Below are positions 1 through 11,856 of a stretch of 64,000 nt of DNA, piece after piece. A program made the position numbers and the translations under genes. Source of the stretch: Acidovorax sp. KKS102 (lineage in GTDB: Bacteria > Pseudomonadota > Gammaproteobacteria > Burkholderiales > Burkholderiaceae_C). How positions within the stretch are numbered: the stretch's first letter is position 1; every line of letters begins with the position of its first letter. Below the pieces are notes generated by a model. It had not been told where the DNA came from and made no database searches. It worked only from the letters and a program-made list of their open reading frames with translations. Location: positions 1 through 64,000 of the forward strand of contig NC_018708.1 in the NCBI RefSeq assembly GCF_000302535.1. Reading direction: 5' to 3'.

Positions 1-371
1 GGTTCAGTTCCGGACTGCTGCTCTTGAACCCCCTGCAATCTGTACACCACGCTGTGTATGAAACACCGCCTGAAGACAGACCCACGGGGCAGAAATAACG
101 GCGCGCCGGGTCAAATCACCCTGAACACATTCAGGGAAACCCAAAATTATCGCAGGCTTGTGGCCGACTGGCAATGCCTTTTGGAAGGCAGGCCTTTATC
201 GGCGCGCCGCAGAGGCTGCGGCGCCCAGCCGTTTCAGGCCCCATCGGCCCGGCCTGGCAACCCCGGATTCCCCCGGATGACAGCCGCCGTCAAATTGTGG
301 ATAACTCCTTGACAAGCTACAATCCGCCGCCTCACACCGTTCCTCCTATCCACAATAAGAATTCCCCCGCA
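1..371. other. Gene-less dnaA upstream region
   Basis: No convincing gene is present; the short frames here are GC-driven. The stretch holds a perfect 9-bp-stem hairpin at 204-224 (arms GCGCCGCAG and CTGCGGCGC, 3-nt loop), a perfect DnaA box TGTGGATAA at 296-304 and a one-mismatch box CTATCCACA at 346-354. In related bacteria rpmH lies divergently upstream of dnaA; that gene would be outside the window, so I cannot confirm it. Two boxes are enough for dnaA autoregulation but look thin for a full replication origin. Confidence 0.6.
295..323 (+). promoter_or_regulatory. dnaA promoter overlapping a DnaA box
   Basis: TTGTGG (295-300) and TACAAT (318-323) are separated by 17 nt and form a good sigma-70 promoter. 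The -35 hexamer overlaps the perfect DnaA box TGTGGATAA at 296-304, the arrangement expected if DnaA represses its own gene. A TTGACA at 309-314 lies between the two hexamers but has no matching -10 at proper spacing. Confidence 0.55.
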
Positions 372-1796
372 ATGATCGAGGAACCCACCCGCAGCCCCCC
401 CCATTCGCCCGGCGCAGATGCCGGTCAGGGCCTGTGGCAAGCCTGCGTAGAGCAACTGGCGCAAGACCTGCCAGAACAACAATTCAACACCTGGATCAAG
501 CCCCTGGTGGCCCAAGTGGCCGAAGACTTTTCCAAAGTCACGTTGCTTGTGGGCAACCGCTTCAAGCTCGACTGGATCCGTGCCCAATACGCGGGCCGCA
601 TTGCCGCGCTGCTCGAAGGCCTGTACGGCCAGCCGGTCACGCTGGAGTTAGCGCTCGCTCAGCGCGAATCCGTTGCCCGTACTTATGTGCGGCCCACTGC
701 GCAAGAACCCGCCAGCCCCGCAGCACCGGCCGAAGCCCCGTCCAGCAGCAGTGACGACGCCACGGCGGGCGCGTTCCGCAATCGGCTGAACGCCGCCCTC
801 ACGTTCGAGACCCTGGTGGAAGGCACGGCCAACCGCATGGCGCGCTCGGCCGCCATGCACGTGGCGGGCATGCCCGGCCACCTGTACAACCCGCTGTTCA
901 TCTACGGCGGCGTGGGCCTGGGCAAGACCCACTTGGTGCACGCTGTGGGCAACCGCCTGCTGCAGGACAAGCCCGACGCCAAAGTTCTCTACATCCACGC
1001 CGAACAGTTCGTGTCGGATGTGGTTAAGGCCTACCAGCGCCGCACCTTCGACGAGTTCAAGGAGCGCTACCACTCGCTCGATCTGCTGCTGATCGACGAT
1101 GTGCAGTTCTTCGCCAACAAGGACCGCACGCAGGAAGAATTCTTCAACGCGTTCGAGGCCCTGCTGGCCAAGAAGTCGCACATCGTGATGACGTCGGACA
1201 CGTATCCGAAGGGGCTGGCCAACATCCATGAGCGGCTGGTATCTCGCTTCGACTCGGGCCTCACGGTCGCCATCGAGCCGCCCGAGCTCGAAATGCGCGT
1301 GGCCATCCTGATCAACAAGGCGCGCGTCGAAGGCACTGAGATTCCCGAAGAAGTGGCCTTCTTCGTCGCCAAGAACGTGCGCTCCAACGTGCGCGAGTTG
1401 GAAGGCGCGCTGCGCAAGATCCTGGCGTACTCGCGCTTCAACCAGAAAGAGATTTCGATCCAGCTGGCACGCGAAGCCCTCAGAGATCTGCTGTCCATCC
1501 AGAACCGGCAGATTTCTGTGGAAAACATTCAGAAGACGGTGGCCGACTACTACAAGATCAAGGTCGCCGACATGTACAGCAAGAAGCGCCCGGCAAGCAT
1601 TGCCCGCCCGCGCCAGATTGCGATGTACCTGGCCAAGGAGCTGACGCAAAAGAGCCTTCCCGAGATCGGAGAATTGTTCGGCGGGCGCGACCACACCACC
1701 GTCTTGCATGCCGTGCGCAAGATTGCGGGCGAGCGCCAGCAGCTGACCGAGCTGAACCAGCAGCTGCACGTGCTGGAGCAGACGCTGAAAGGCTGA
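372..1796 (+). CDS. dnaA: Chromosomal replication initiator protein DnaA
   Basis: DnaA binds 9-bp boxes at the origin, oligomerises with ATP and melts DNA to load the helicase. The 474-residue protein has domain I at about 1-80, a proline/alanine/serine-rich linker at about 95-130, and an AAA+ domain with Walker A GGVGLGKT near residues 179-186 and Walker B with the acidic pair at 242-243. The C-terminal helix-turn-helix carries the signature GGRDHTT near 437-443. The ATG at 372 is chosen because domain I begins at once ([10 protein letters not shown]); an upstream in-frame ATG at 174 would add an unconserved extension running through the DnaA box and promoter. The ribosome-binding site is weak. 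It is followed by dnaN after 167 bp. Confidence 0.97.
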   Translation: MIEEPTRSPPHSPGADAGQGLWQACVEQLAQDLPEQQFNTWIKPLVAQVAEDFSKVTLLVGNRFKLDWIRAQYAGRIAALLEGLYGQPVTLELALAQRESVARTYVRPTAQEPASPAAPAEAPSSSSDDATAGAFRNRLNAALTFETLVEGTANRMARSAAMHVAGMPGHLYNPLFIYGGVGLGKTHLVHAVGNRLLQDKPDAKVLYIHAEQFVSDVVKAYQRRTFDEFKERYHSLDLLLIDDVQFFANKDRTQEEFFNAFEALLAKKSHIVMTSDTYPKGLANIHERLVSRFDSGLTVAIEPPELEMRVAILINKARVEGTEIPEEVAFFVAKNVRSNVRELEGALRKILAYSRFNQKEISIQLAREALRDLLSIQNRQISVENIQKTVADYYKIKVADMYSKKRPASIARPRQIAMYLAKELTQKSLPEIGELFGGRDHTTVLHAVRKIAGERQQLTELNQQLHVLEQTLKG

Positions 1797-1963
1797 TGCC
1801 CCATGCGCTCCCTGAGGCGGGTGTCTGTAAGAACTTGTTCATTGCGCACCCAAGAAGGCGAACAGCCGCTTACAGGGCAAAATGACGGATTGGGCAGCAG
1901 GGGGGGCACCACCCGTGCCGCTGCCGACGCACCGGTTTAGAAAATCCACAAGAGGTTGATGAC

Positions 1964-3082
1964 ATGATCGTCCTGAAGGCAACACAAGACAAGGTTCTCG
2001 CGGTTCTGCAGTCCGTGGCTGGCATCGTCGAGCGCCGCCACACGCTGCCCATCCTGGCCAATGTGCTGATCCGCAAGACGGGCAATGCCCTGCAGCTGAC
2101 GACCAGCGACCTCGAAATCCAGATCCGCACCACCGCCGAACTGGGCGGCGACACCGGCGACTTCACCACCACCGTGGGCGCGCGCAAGCTCATCGACATC
2201 CTGCGCACCATGCCCGGTGACCAGACCGTGAGCCTTGAATCGGCCCAGTCCAAGCTCATCCTCAAGGGCGGCAAGAGCCGCTTCACGCTGCAAAGCCTGC
2301 CGGCTGAAGACTTCCCGCTGGTGCAGGAATCCGCCGCCTTTGGCCCCGTGTTCGCCGTGCCGCAAAAGACGCTGAAGGACTTGCTGGGCCAGGTGTCGTT
2401 TGCGATGGCCGTACAGGACATTCGCTACTACCTCAACGGCATCCTGTTCGTGGCCGAGGGCAAGACCCTGAGCCTCGTCGCCACCGATGGCCACCGCTTG
2501 GCCTTTGCCAGCGCTACGCTGGACGTCGAAGTGCCCAAGCAGGAAGTCATCCTGCCGCGCAAGACCGTGATCGAGCTGCAGCGCCTGTTGTCCGACGCGG
2601 GTGGCGAGAACCAGCCCCACATCGAGATGCAGTTCGCCAACAACCAGGCCAAGTTCACGTTTGGCGGCATGGAGTTCGTCACCAAGCTGGTAGAGGGCAA
2701 GTTCCCCGACTACAACCGCGTGATCCCCAAGAACCACAAGAACAGCGTCACCCTGGGCCGCGCCCCGCTGCTGGCCAGCCTGCAGCGCACGGCCATCATG
2801 ACCAGCGACAAGTTCAAGGGCGTGCGCCTGAACCTGGAGCCCGGCACCCTGCGCGTGGCGTCGAACAACGCCGAGCAGGAAGAGGCCGTGGACGAGCTCG
2901 ACATCGACTACGGTGGGGACACCATCGAGATCGGCTTCAACGTGACCTACCTCATCGACGCCCTGGCCAACATGGGCCAGGACATGGTGAAGGTGGAGCT
3001 TTCGGATGGCAACAGCTCTGCGCTGCTGACCATCCCAGACAACGACAGCTTCAAGTACGTCGTGATGCCCATGCGCATCTGA
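1964..3082 (+). CDS. dnaN: DNA polymerase III beta subunit (sliding clamp)
   Basis: The clamp encircles DNA as a dimer and tethers DNA polymerase III and other replication and repair proteins. The 372-residue length is normal for the family (about 366-370) and the protein shows the three repeated clamp domains, beginning MIVLKATQDKVLAVLQSVAG and ending with the family tail VVMPMRI. The start is supported by AGAGG at 1951-1955, nine bases before the ATG. It sits in the conserved order dnaA-dnaN-gyrB and may be co-transcribed with dnaA; no terminator is obvious in the 167-bp gap. A dispersed intergenic repeat follows it at 3130-3190. Confidence 0.97.
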   Translation: MIVLKATQDKVLAVLQSVAGIVERRHTLPILANVLIRKTGNALQLTTSDLEIQIRTTAELGGDTGDFTTTVGARKLIDILRTMPGDQTVSLESAQSKLILKGGKSRFTLQSLPAEDFPLVQESAAFGPVFAVPQKTLKDLLGQVSFAMAVQDIRYYLNGILFVAEGKTLSLVATDGHRLAFASATLDVEVPKQEVILPRKTVIELQRLLSDAGGENQPHIEMQFANNQAKFTFGGMEFVTKLVEGKFPDYNRVIPKNHKNSVTLGRAPLLASLQRTAIMTSDKFKGVRLNLEPGTLRVASNNAEQEEAVDELDIDYGGDTIEIGFNVTYLIDALANMGQDMVKVELSDGNSSALLTIPDNDSFKYVVMPMRI

Positions 3083-3129
3083 GGCGGCGTGACACCCGCC
3101 CTGCTTCACCGTTGCATCGCCACACTGCA

Positions 3130-3190
3130 ATTGCTACTGTATTGATAGCTGCAAGCGCATATTCAATATGCGCTTGCGCCCAATTTGACC
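3130..3190. repeat. Dispersed intergenic palindrome, copy 1
   Basis: The segment contains ATTGATAGCTGCAAGCGCAT followed by its imperfect inverted partner (ATGCGCTTGCG) and then CAATTTGACC. Related segments sharing the ATAGCTGC(T/A)AGCGC core, or parts of it, occur between genes at about 17874, 34150, 36690, 44397 and, more degenerate, 42331, 61196 and 62697. It behaves like a REP-type extragenic palindrome and lies between dnaN and gyrB. Confidence 0.65.
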
Positions 3191-3195
3191 ATTGA

Positions 3196-5856
<2,661 letters not shown>

Positions 5857-5904
5857 GGATGAGAAAAATCTTAACCCTGACCAATTTCATCCCTCAACAC
5901 TTAA

Positions 5905-6723
5905 ATGCAGAAGCATAAAAACGAACTGCTCTTTTACATGGATGACTCAGGATCAAGAGATCCTGATCGCAAGCCAGACCTCCAGAATAAAGAGCCAGAC
6001 TGGTTTGCATTGGGTGGATTGATCGTAGACGTCACACAGAAGGCTGCTGTTGAAGATCGCATCGACAATTTCAGAGCGAAATGGGATCAGGTCGGAGAGG
6101 CTCCTCTTAGGTCCTACAACATACGAAATCGGAATGGAGGGTTTGGCTGGCTTGGCGGCCTAACCAAAGAAATTCAAAATGAGTTTTACGGTGATCTCAC
6201 CCAGCTCATTATTGAAAGTCCAATTGTTGTTCTTGCGTGTGTCGTTCACAGACCTGGCTATAACGCTCGCTACTTGGCGCAGTACGGGCAAAGGCGATGG
6301 AGCCTATGCAAAACGGCATTCAACATTGCTGTCGAACGCGCCGCTAAATTCGCACTGCATCACGAAGCACGCATGCGCGTATTTGTAGAGCGCAGTGACA
6401 TCAAAACTGAATCACGAATGAAAAGTTACTTTGATGACATGCGATCCAAAGGGCTCCCATTCAACGAAAGTAACTCTGCGAAATACAGGCCGCTCACCAA
6501 TGTTCAGTTGAAATCTGCGCTATTGGAGTTTGGTGTTCGCACCAAATCTTCCAAGCTTATGCAACTTGCTGACCTTGTTCTATGGCCAGCTTGTAGAGGT
6601 GGATACGACACAAATGACCGAAACTACAAAGCTCTAAAGGACAATCACAAGCTACTTGACATGCTTTGTACTGAAGAAAACGGTCTACAAGGCATCAAGT
6701 ACTCTTGTTTCCCGACAGCCTAA
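5905..6723 (+). CDS. DUF3800 domain protein
   Basis: This 272-residue protein begins with the DUF3800 hallmark, an N-terminal acidic strand (FYMDDSGSRDPD) followed by a GGL(I/V)V strand, and has a later conserved block LMQLADLVLWPACRGG. DUF3800 proteins are thought to adopt an RNase H-like fold; their function is unknown, and they are often found on mobile or accessory DNA. Base composition is clearly more AT-rich than gyrB and the following genes, and codon use is unlike the neighbours (AAA, CAA and TTT common), which suggests horizontal acquisition. It is alone, on the same strand as gyrB, 48 bp after it, and is closed by its own strong terminator. No catalytic assignment is made. Confidence 0.75.
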   Translation: MQKHKNELLFYMDDSGSRDPDRKPDLQNKEPDWFALGGLIVDVTQKAAVEDRIDNFRAKWDQVGEAPLRSYNIRNRNGGFGWLGGLTKEIQNEFYGDLTQLIIESPIVVLACVVHRPGYNARYLAQYGQRRWSLCKTAFNIAVERAAKFALHHEARMRVFVERSDIKTESRMKSYFDDMRSKGLPFNESNSAKYRPLTNVQLKSALLEFGVRTKSSKLMQLADLVLWPACRGGYDTNDRNYKALKDNHKLLDMLCTEENGLQGIKYSCFPTA

Positions 6724-6729
6724 AAAAGC

Positions 6730-6753
6730 AAAAGCCCGCAATTGCGGGCTTTT
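6730..6753 (+). terminator. Intrinsic terminator after the DUF3800 gene
   Basis: A perfect 24-bp palindrome with arms AAAAGCCCGCAA and TTGCGGGCTTTT ends in a T run and starts 6 bp after the DUF3800 stop codon. The A-rich left side means it can also work on the opposite strand. Confidence 0.85.
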
Positions 6754-6929
6754 GTCGGCTACCAATGATCGGCAACCTCGTAGGCTATGCCTAACGTGAT
6801 TGTAGCAACTCTTCGCTAGCTAAGCGCAATGCTTAGTTCCACCATCCATCTTGGAATAGGCTCAATGTGTGTAGCACAAGATACGTCGCAACCCCATGAC
6901 CGCAGTCCTTGTTGTTCTGATTGTCAGCA

Positions 6930-7355
6930 ATGAGTTCAAGCATGCGCTCCCCCATCGCCATCGTTGACGTAGACCGCCTGGACACCTGGACCCGCTACCG
7001 CGCAGGCCTGTGCGACACCTGCGCGGCCAACTGCTGCACGATGCCGCTGGAAGTGCAGCTGTCGGACCTGGTGCGGCTGGAACTGGTGGACCCGTTCGAG
7101 GCCGAGCATGAAGAAATCCGCCACATTGCCAAGCGGCTGCAAAAGGCGCGGCTGATCGACCACTTCAACCACAAGAACGCGATCTTCACGATGGCGCGGC
7201 GGGCGAGTGGAGACTGCAACTTTCTCGACCCCAAGACGCGGCTGTGCACGGTGTATGACAAGCGGCCCGAGACTTGCCGCCTGCACCCGCAGAAGAAGAG
7301 TCCCAAGCCGGGTTACTGCGCTTACGGGGCGCGGGATCTGCAGCGGCGGGGCTGA
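6930..7355 (+). CDS. YkgJ-family cysteine cluster protein
   Basis: The 141-residue protein carries the Cys cluster typical of the YkgJ/CxxCxxCC family: CDTCAANCC near residue 28, then further Cys in SGDCNFLD, RLCTVYDKRPETCRLHP and GYCAYG. Such proteins probably bind zinc or an Fe-S cluster; their role is unknown. The ATG at 6930 is chosen over a TTG at 6921; a further ATG at 6942 is possible. High-GC codon use returns here after the AT-rich DUF3800 gene. It is followed by the convergent acyl-CoA ligase gene. Confidence 0.8.
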   Translation: MSSSMRSPIAIVDVDRLDTWTRYRAGLCDTCAANCCTMPLEVQLSDLVRLELVDPFEAEHEEIRHIAKRLQKARLIDHFNHKNAIFTMARRASGDCNFLDPKTRLCTVYDKRPETCRLHPQKKSPKPGYCAYGARDLQRRG

Positions 7356-7432
7356 TGACAGACACGCGCTGAGGTGTCTCGCAAATCTCATCTGCGCAAG
7401 CCCGCCGCCTCAGAATCCACCGCTCCCCGCGC

Positions 7433-9073
7433 TCACGCCATGTCGCGCAATTCGCGGCGCAGGATCTTGCCTACGCTGGACTTGGGCAGGGCCTCCACAA
7501 ACACGATCTGCCGGGGCACCTTGTAGGGGGTGAGTGCGGCGCGGCAATGGGCTGCGATCTGGTCTGCATCCACCGGTGGCGCAGTGCCCGCCGCGCGCAC
7601 CACATACAGCCGCAGCGCCTCGCCCGTTTTCTCGTCCGGCACGCCAATGCAGGCGCATTCCAGCACGCCGGGGCAGGCGGTGGCCACGGCCTCGACTTCG
7701 TTGGGAAAGACGTTGAAGCCTGACACGATGACCATGTCCTTCTTGCGGTCCACGATCTTGAGGAAGCCGCGCTCGTCCAGCTGGCCGATGTCGCCGGTGC
7801 GGAAGTAGCCGTCGGGGGTGAAGGCGGCTGCGTTGGCCTCGGGCTGCTGCCAGTAGCCGCCCATGACCTGGGGGCCTTTCACGCAGACCTCGCCAGGCTG
7901 GCCCAGGGGCACGGGGTGGCCCTCGTCATCCAGCAACCGCACGTCAGTGGAGGGCAGGGGCAGGCCGGTGCTGCCGCTGAACGTAGTGACCGATGCGAGG
8001 TTGAAGGCCACCACGGGGCTGGTCTCGCTCAGGCCGTAGCCTTCGCGGATGAACTGGCCGGTGCTGGCCTGCCAGCGGGCGGATACCGAGGGGAGGATGG
8101 CAGCGCCGCCGCCGCCCGCCAGCCGCAGGTTGGAGAAGTACACGCCCTGCGTGCCGGGGTGCGCCGCCAGCCCGGCGTACAGCGTGTTGACCCCCATGAA
8201 CACGCTGGGGCGCGCGGCGTTCAGCACGTCGATCAACCCGTCCAGGTCACGCGGGTTGGGCACCAGCCAGTTGCGCGCACCCACCGCAAAGTAGCTGATC
8301 AGGTTCACCATGAGCGCGAAGATGTGATACAGCGGAATGGCCGTGACGACGACCTCCTGTGCGGGGCGCAGGGCATCGGGCACGAAGGCCTTGAACTGCT
8401 CCACGTTGGCCACCAGGTTGCGGTGCGTGAGCATGGCGCCCTTGGACAGGCCCGTGGTGCCCCCGGTGTACTGCAGGAACAGCAAGTCGCCCACCTCCAG
8501 CACGGGTGGTGCAAAGGGCAGGGTGGCGCCTTCGGCCAGGGCGCGCGCGAACGAGGTGGTGGTGTGCAGGCGGGCATCGACCGGCGGGCCTGCCAGGTCG
8601 GCCGCAGTGCCGTCGCCGGGTGCCACGGTGATGATGCTGTGCAGTTCCACCCGGTCCTGGATGGCGGCCAGGGTGGCGGTAGACCCGGCATAGATCACCA
8701 TCACCCGCGCCCCTGCGTCCCGTAGCTGGTACTCCAGCTCGCGCGGGGTGTAGAGCGGATTCACGTTGACCTGCACACAGCCTGCGCGCGCAATGCCCAG
8801 CATGGCGATGGGAAACGCCATCAGGTTCGGGCACATCACGGCGATGCGGTCGCCCTTGCGCACGCGCAGCACGTTCTGCAGGTAGGCCGCAAACGCGCGG
8901 GATTGCTGGTCCACATGTGCGTAGGTCAGCGTCTGGCCCAGGCAGGTGAATGCGGGCCGATGCGCGTACCGCTGCATGGCGGCACACAGCAGGTGCACGA
9001 TGCTGGGATGGCTGTCGGGATCAATGTGGGCAGGGATGGCGCCATAGCTGGCCAGCCAGGGTTGGGGGGACAT
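7433..9073 (-). CDS. fadD: Long-chain fatty acid-CoA ligase (AMP-forming)
   Basis: The enzyme activates fatty acids in two steps, through an acyl-adenylate and then acyl-CoA, for beta-oxidation or lipid synthesis. The 546-residue protein has the AMP-binding P-loop motif YTGGTTGLSKGA, the second core motif YGLSETSPV, the hinge/A8 region DRKKDMVIVSGFNVFP and the catalytic lysine motif near the C terminus (PKSSVGKILRREL). The ...SGFNVFPNEVE form is typical of FadD enzymes, but chain-length specificity cannot be read from the sequence. The start is the ATG at 9073. It is transcribed in the same direction as the serine hydrolase gene upstream of it, with a 47-bp gap. Confidence 0.88.
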   Translation of the reverse strand: MSPQPWLASYGAIPAHIDPDSHPSIVHLLCAAMQRYAHRPAFTCLGQTLTYAHVDQQSRAFAAYLQNVLRVRKGDRIAVMCPNLMAFPIAMLGIARAGCVQVNVNPLYTPRELEYQLRDAGARVMVIYAGSTATLAAIQDRVELHSIITVAPGDGTAADLAGPPVDARLHTTTSFARALAEGATLPFAPPVLEVGDLLFLQYTGGTTGLSKGAMLTHRNLVANVEQFKAFVPDALRPAQEVVVTAIPLYHIFALMVNLISYFAVGARNWLVPNPRDLDGLIDVLNAARPSVFMGVNTLYAGLAAHPGTQGVYFSNLRLAGGGGAAILPSVSARWQASTGQFIREGYGLSETSPVVAFNLASVTTFSGSTGLPLPSTDVRLLDDEGHPVPLGQPGEVCVKGPQVMGGYWQQPEANAAAFTPDGYFRTGDIGQLDERGFLKIVDRKKDMVIVSGFNVFPNEVEAVATACPGVLECACIGVPDEKTGEALRLYVVRAAGTAPPVDADQIAAHCRAALTPYKVPRQIVFVEALPKSSVGKILRRELRDMA

Positions 9074-9120
9074 GGTGAAACGGTCCTCGATGAGGGTGGA
9101 GCAACAATGTGCGGGCAGGC

Positions 9121-10443
9121 TCAGCGCACGGCCTTGGCCAGTGCGGCGAAGGCTTGCCGGTCCAGCGCGTGGGTGAAGGCGGTGTTGGGCACGGGGTGTG
9201 TGGAGAACTTCACCACCACCAGCTCGGCCGCCGGGTTGATGTGGATGTGCTGGCCCATCAGGCCTTTGGCTTCAAAGGTGCCATCGGCATCGTGGGGTAT
9301 CCACCACTGGTTGTGGTACGAGTAGCCCGCGCGCATGGCCGTGCCCGGGGCCTTGCTGAACTGGGCGGGGTCGGCCCCTTTGCGCAGCTCGGCAATGGTG
9401 GCGGGCGAGACGATCTGCTGGCCGTTGAAGCGGCCGTTGGATCGCAGCATCTCGCCCAGACGGCCCAGGTCACGCAAAGTGGCGTTCACGCCCACGCTGG
9501 TGGACTGGCCGCCGTTGGCATCGGCAAACACATACGCGTCCTCCTGCGTTCCCAGCTTGGACCAGATGCGCTCGGACAGCAGCGTGGCGTAGCTCTTGCC
9601 GGTCACGCGCTGCAGCAGCCAGCCCAGCACTTCCGTGTCCACCGACTTGTAGGCAAACGCGGTGCCGTGCTCGCCGTCCTTCTGCACGGTGGGCAGATGC
9701 TCGACCATGCTCTTGGCCCCATTGCTGCCGGGGCGCGCAGGCTGCAGGCCCGCAGCGGCCAGGTACTGAAAGACACCGGAGGTGGGGTCCGCAAAGTCTT
9801 CGGCGTATTTGACGCTGGTGGTCATGTCCAGGGTCTGCTGCACGGTGGCATCGGCCCAGGCGCTGTTGGCCAGTTCGGGCAGGTAACGCACGATGCGCGC
9901 ACCGGCGTCGATGGCGCCTTCCTGGATGAGCTCCGTCACCAGCAGCCCCACCAGCGATTTGCTCATGGACCACAGCACATGCGGTTGCTGCGGCTGCATG
10001 CCGATGTGATAGCGCTCGTACACCACACGGCCCCGGTGCAGCACCAGCAGGGCGTCGGTGTAGGTGGCCTTCTGCCAGTCGGCCAGCGTGGTGGGCGCGC
10101 CTTTGTCGTCAGCAAACGCCAGGGTGTCGGGCAAGGCGCGCGGCGCGGCGGGCAGTGCGCTGGGCGCGGCGGCACCCCGCCAGATGGTGGCCGTGGGCCC
10201 CAGTTCGCGCAGGTGCTGCGCGGCCCAGCGCACGTTGGGGTACTTGAGGATGTTGGCCAGGCGCACGATCTTGTCGGGCGCCGGAGGGAAGCCCTGCATC
10301 AGCTGCAGGGTCACGGGGTTGGTGGCGTCTGGCGGCGGCAGCTGGGGGGCCTGGGCCTGGCTGGCAGGCGCAAACCCCAGCAGGGTACAAGCCAGGGCGA
10401 CGGCGGTAAAGGAAGGGGTGAGGTGGCGATGAAGAGAGCGCAT
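9121..10443 (-). CDS. Secreted serine hydrolase, beta-lactamase / NylB-like
   Basis: The 440-residue protein starts with a Sec signal peptide (hydrophobic core ACTLLGFAPA, cleavage near AQA-QAP) and belongs to the class C beta-lactamase / 6-aminohexanoate-dimer hydrolase superfamily. It shows the SxxK motif SMSK in VLWSMSKSLVG, with the nucleophilic serine, and a Tyr motif YKSVDTEVLGW in place of the usual YxN, the form seen in NylB-like enzymes. The substrate is unknown; such enzymes act on esters or amides in the periplasm. It lies between the fadD-like gene and the thioredoxin-like gene on the same strand. Confidence 0.82.
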   Translation of the reverse strand: MRSLHRHLTPSFTAVALACTLLGFAPASQAQAPQLPPPDATNPVTLQLMQGFPPAPDKIVRLANILKYPNVRWAAQHLRELGPTATIWRGAAAPSALPAAPRALPDTLAFADDKGAPTTLADWQKATYTDALLVLHRGRVVYERYHIGMQPQQPHVLWSMSKSLVGLLVTELIQEGAIDAGARIVRYLPELANSAWADATVQQTLDMTTSVKYAEDFADPTSGVFQYLAAAGLQPARPGSNGAKSMVEHLPTVQKDGEHGTAFAYKSVDTEVLGWLLQRVTGKSYATLLSERIWSKLGTQEDAYVFADANGGQSTSVGVNATLRDLGRLGEMLRSNGRFNGQQIVSPATIAELRKGADPAQFSKAPGTAMRAGYSYHNQWWIPHDADGTFEAKGLMGQHIHINPAAELVVVKFSTHPVPNTAFTHALDRQAFAALAKAVR

Positions 10444-10515
10444 GGTGAGAAGGCCTCGGTCAAGAAACGTGAGATGGGGAAGAACAAAAAAAGAAAACGG
10501 AATCGGTCGGGCCGA

Positions 10516-11097
10516 TCAGCCCGGCGCGGCCAGCAGCGTGCGGATCACGCCTTCGGTGCGCTCGTATTCGCCTTCGCCAAAGTGCTTGTAGCGAATGCGG
10601 CCTTGCGCATCGATGAGGTAGGTGGCGGGCCAGTACTGGTTGCTGTAGGCCTTCCACGTGCCGTAGCGGTTATCCTGTGCCACCGGGTGCTTCACGCCAT
10701 GGCGGCGCATGGCGGCTTCCACGTTGGCGGTCGGGCGCTCGAACGGAAACTCTGGCGTGTGCACGCCCACCACGGTGAGCCCCTGGGGCGTGTATTGCTC
10801 GGCCCAGCGGTTCACATGGGGCAGGGTGCGGATGCAGTTGATGCATGCGTACGTCCAGAAGTCCACCAGCACCACGCGGCCGCGCAACTGCGCCAGGCTC
10901 AGCGGTTCGGAGTTGAGCCAGCGCTCGATGCCGGTGAACTCGGGCGCAGCGCCCAGGTCGGGCAACGCGGCGGCGGGACTGGCGGGGCTGGAGGGGCCCG
11001 CTGCATACGCCAAGCCGGGGGCCGCCAGTGCAGCGGCCATCGACGCCAAAAAGGCACGACGCTCGGAAAAGCGCGGGGAAGAGGGGTGCAATGTCAT
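10516..11097 (-). CDS. TlpA/DipZ-type periplasmic thioredoxin-like protein
   Basis: The 193-residue protein has an N-terminal export signal (RRAFLASMAAALAAPGLAYA, with an RR that could be Tat-type) and a thioredoxin fold with redox motif CINC in DFWTYACINCIRTLPHV. The WTYxCINC form is characteristic of the periplasmic domain of DipZ-type thiol-disulfide carriers. The ATG at 11097 is preferred because GGAG lies just upstream; the frame extends 6 codons further without support. It follows the CcdA-like membrane gene by 36 bp, so the pair looks like a split DipZ: the membrane protein passes electrons from cytosolic thioredoxin to this domain, which reduces a periplasmic target. Confidence 0.85.
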   Translation of the reverse strand: MTLHPSSPRFSERRAFLASMAAALAAPGLAYAAGPSSPASPAAALPDLGAAPEFTGIERWLNSEPLSLAQLRGRVVLVDFWTYACINCIRTLPHVNRWAEQYTPQGLTVVGVHTPEFPFERPTANVEAAMRRHGVKHPVAQDNRYGTWKAYSNQYWPATYLIDAQGRIRYKHFGEGEYERTEGVIRTLLAAPG

Positions 11098-11133
11098 GGT
11101 GAAAGCTCCTTGCAATCGGTGGGGTGTCGCCCC

Positions 11134-11856
11134 TTACAGGCCGCCCCAGCCCGAGGGATAAAACTGCGTAAGCCAGACGGTGATTTGCCCATCCACCTCC
11201 CACAGCATGGCCAGCGCGATGGCAATGACCACCACGCCAAACACCTGCTGCACGCGGTGTGCGTGGCGTGCAATGCGGCGCACATGGGTGGCAGCAGCCT
11301 GGCCGCCATAGGCAATGGCCAGCATGGGCAGTGCTGCGCCGGTGGAATACGCGAGCAGCAGTACGGCGGTGCCCACCCCCGGTGGCTCGGTAGCGATGAG
11401 GGTGAGGATGGAGGCGAGCACCGGCCCGGCGCAGGGTGTCCAGACCGCGCCCAGGCTCAGGCCCAGCAGCAGTCCGCCCCAGTTGCCGCCCCCGCTGCCC
11501 ATGCCCAGGCTGGCCATGCGGTTGAGCACGCCGCCCGCATGTTGGCTGAGCCACTGGAACGGCCGGGGCCACACCGTGAGCACGCCAAACACCAGCAGCA
11601 TCACGGCGGCAAGCCGGCGCAGGCCTTCCTGAGACACACCCAGCACCTGCGTGAAGCTGCTGAACAGCAGTGCCACGGCCGCGAACGACAGCGCAAAGCC
11701 CAGGGCAATGAACAGTGGGCGTGTGCGGCGCGCTGAGTCGGCACCGCTCACTGAGGCCCCCAGCACCACGGGCAGCATGGGCAACACGCAGGGCGCTCCC
11801 ACCGTGAGCATGCCGGCGGCCACGGCCAGCCAGGGCGAGGTGGTGGCCATGGTCAT
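11134..11856 (-). CDS. CcdA-like cytochrome c biogenesis / thiol reductant transporter
   Basis: This 240-residue integral membrane protein has about six to seven hydrophobic segments and the two conserved cysteine motifs of the CcdA/DsbD family: GAPCVLPMLPVVLGAS in the first helix and WTPCAGPVLAS in the fourth. It moves reducing equivalents across the inner membrane. The start is fixed by a 4-base ATGA overlap with the DUF2147 gene (ATG at 11856, TGA at 11855-11853), which implies translational coupling. It is followed by the TlpA-like gene. Confidence 0.88.
   Translation of the reverse strand: MTMATTSPWLAVAAGMLTVGAPCVLPMLPVVLGASVSGADSARRTRPLFIALGFALSFAAVALLFSSFTQVLGVSQEGLRRLAAVMLLVFGVLTVWPRPFQWLSQHAGGVLNRMASLGMGSGGGNWGGLLLGLSLGAVWTPCAGPVLASILTLIATEPPGVGTAVLLLAYSTGAALPMLAIAYGGQAAATHVRRIARHAHRVQQVFGVVVIAIALAMLWEVDGQITVWLTQFYPSGWGGL

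Noticed and set aside
58..312. Short frame in the dnaA upstream region
   Set aside because: It overlaps the DnaA box and the promoter and has no motif.
309..314. TTGACA as the dnaA -35 element
   Set aside because: No acceptable -10 lies 16-18 nt downstream; TTGTGG with TACAAT at 17 nt spacing fits better.
6754..6929. Possible tRNA or small RNA gene between the terminator and the YkgJ-like gene
   Set aside because: I see no cloverleaf or conserved T-loop; no tRNA or rRNA gene was recognised anywhere in the window.
9109..11736. Long plus-strand open frame of 875 codons opposite the serine hydrolase, thioredoxin and CcdA genes
   Set aside because: It spans three well-supported minus-strand genes and encodes compositionally biased sequence rich in Gly, Ala, His and Gln.
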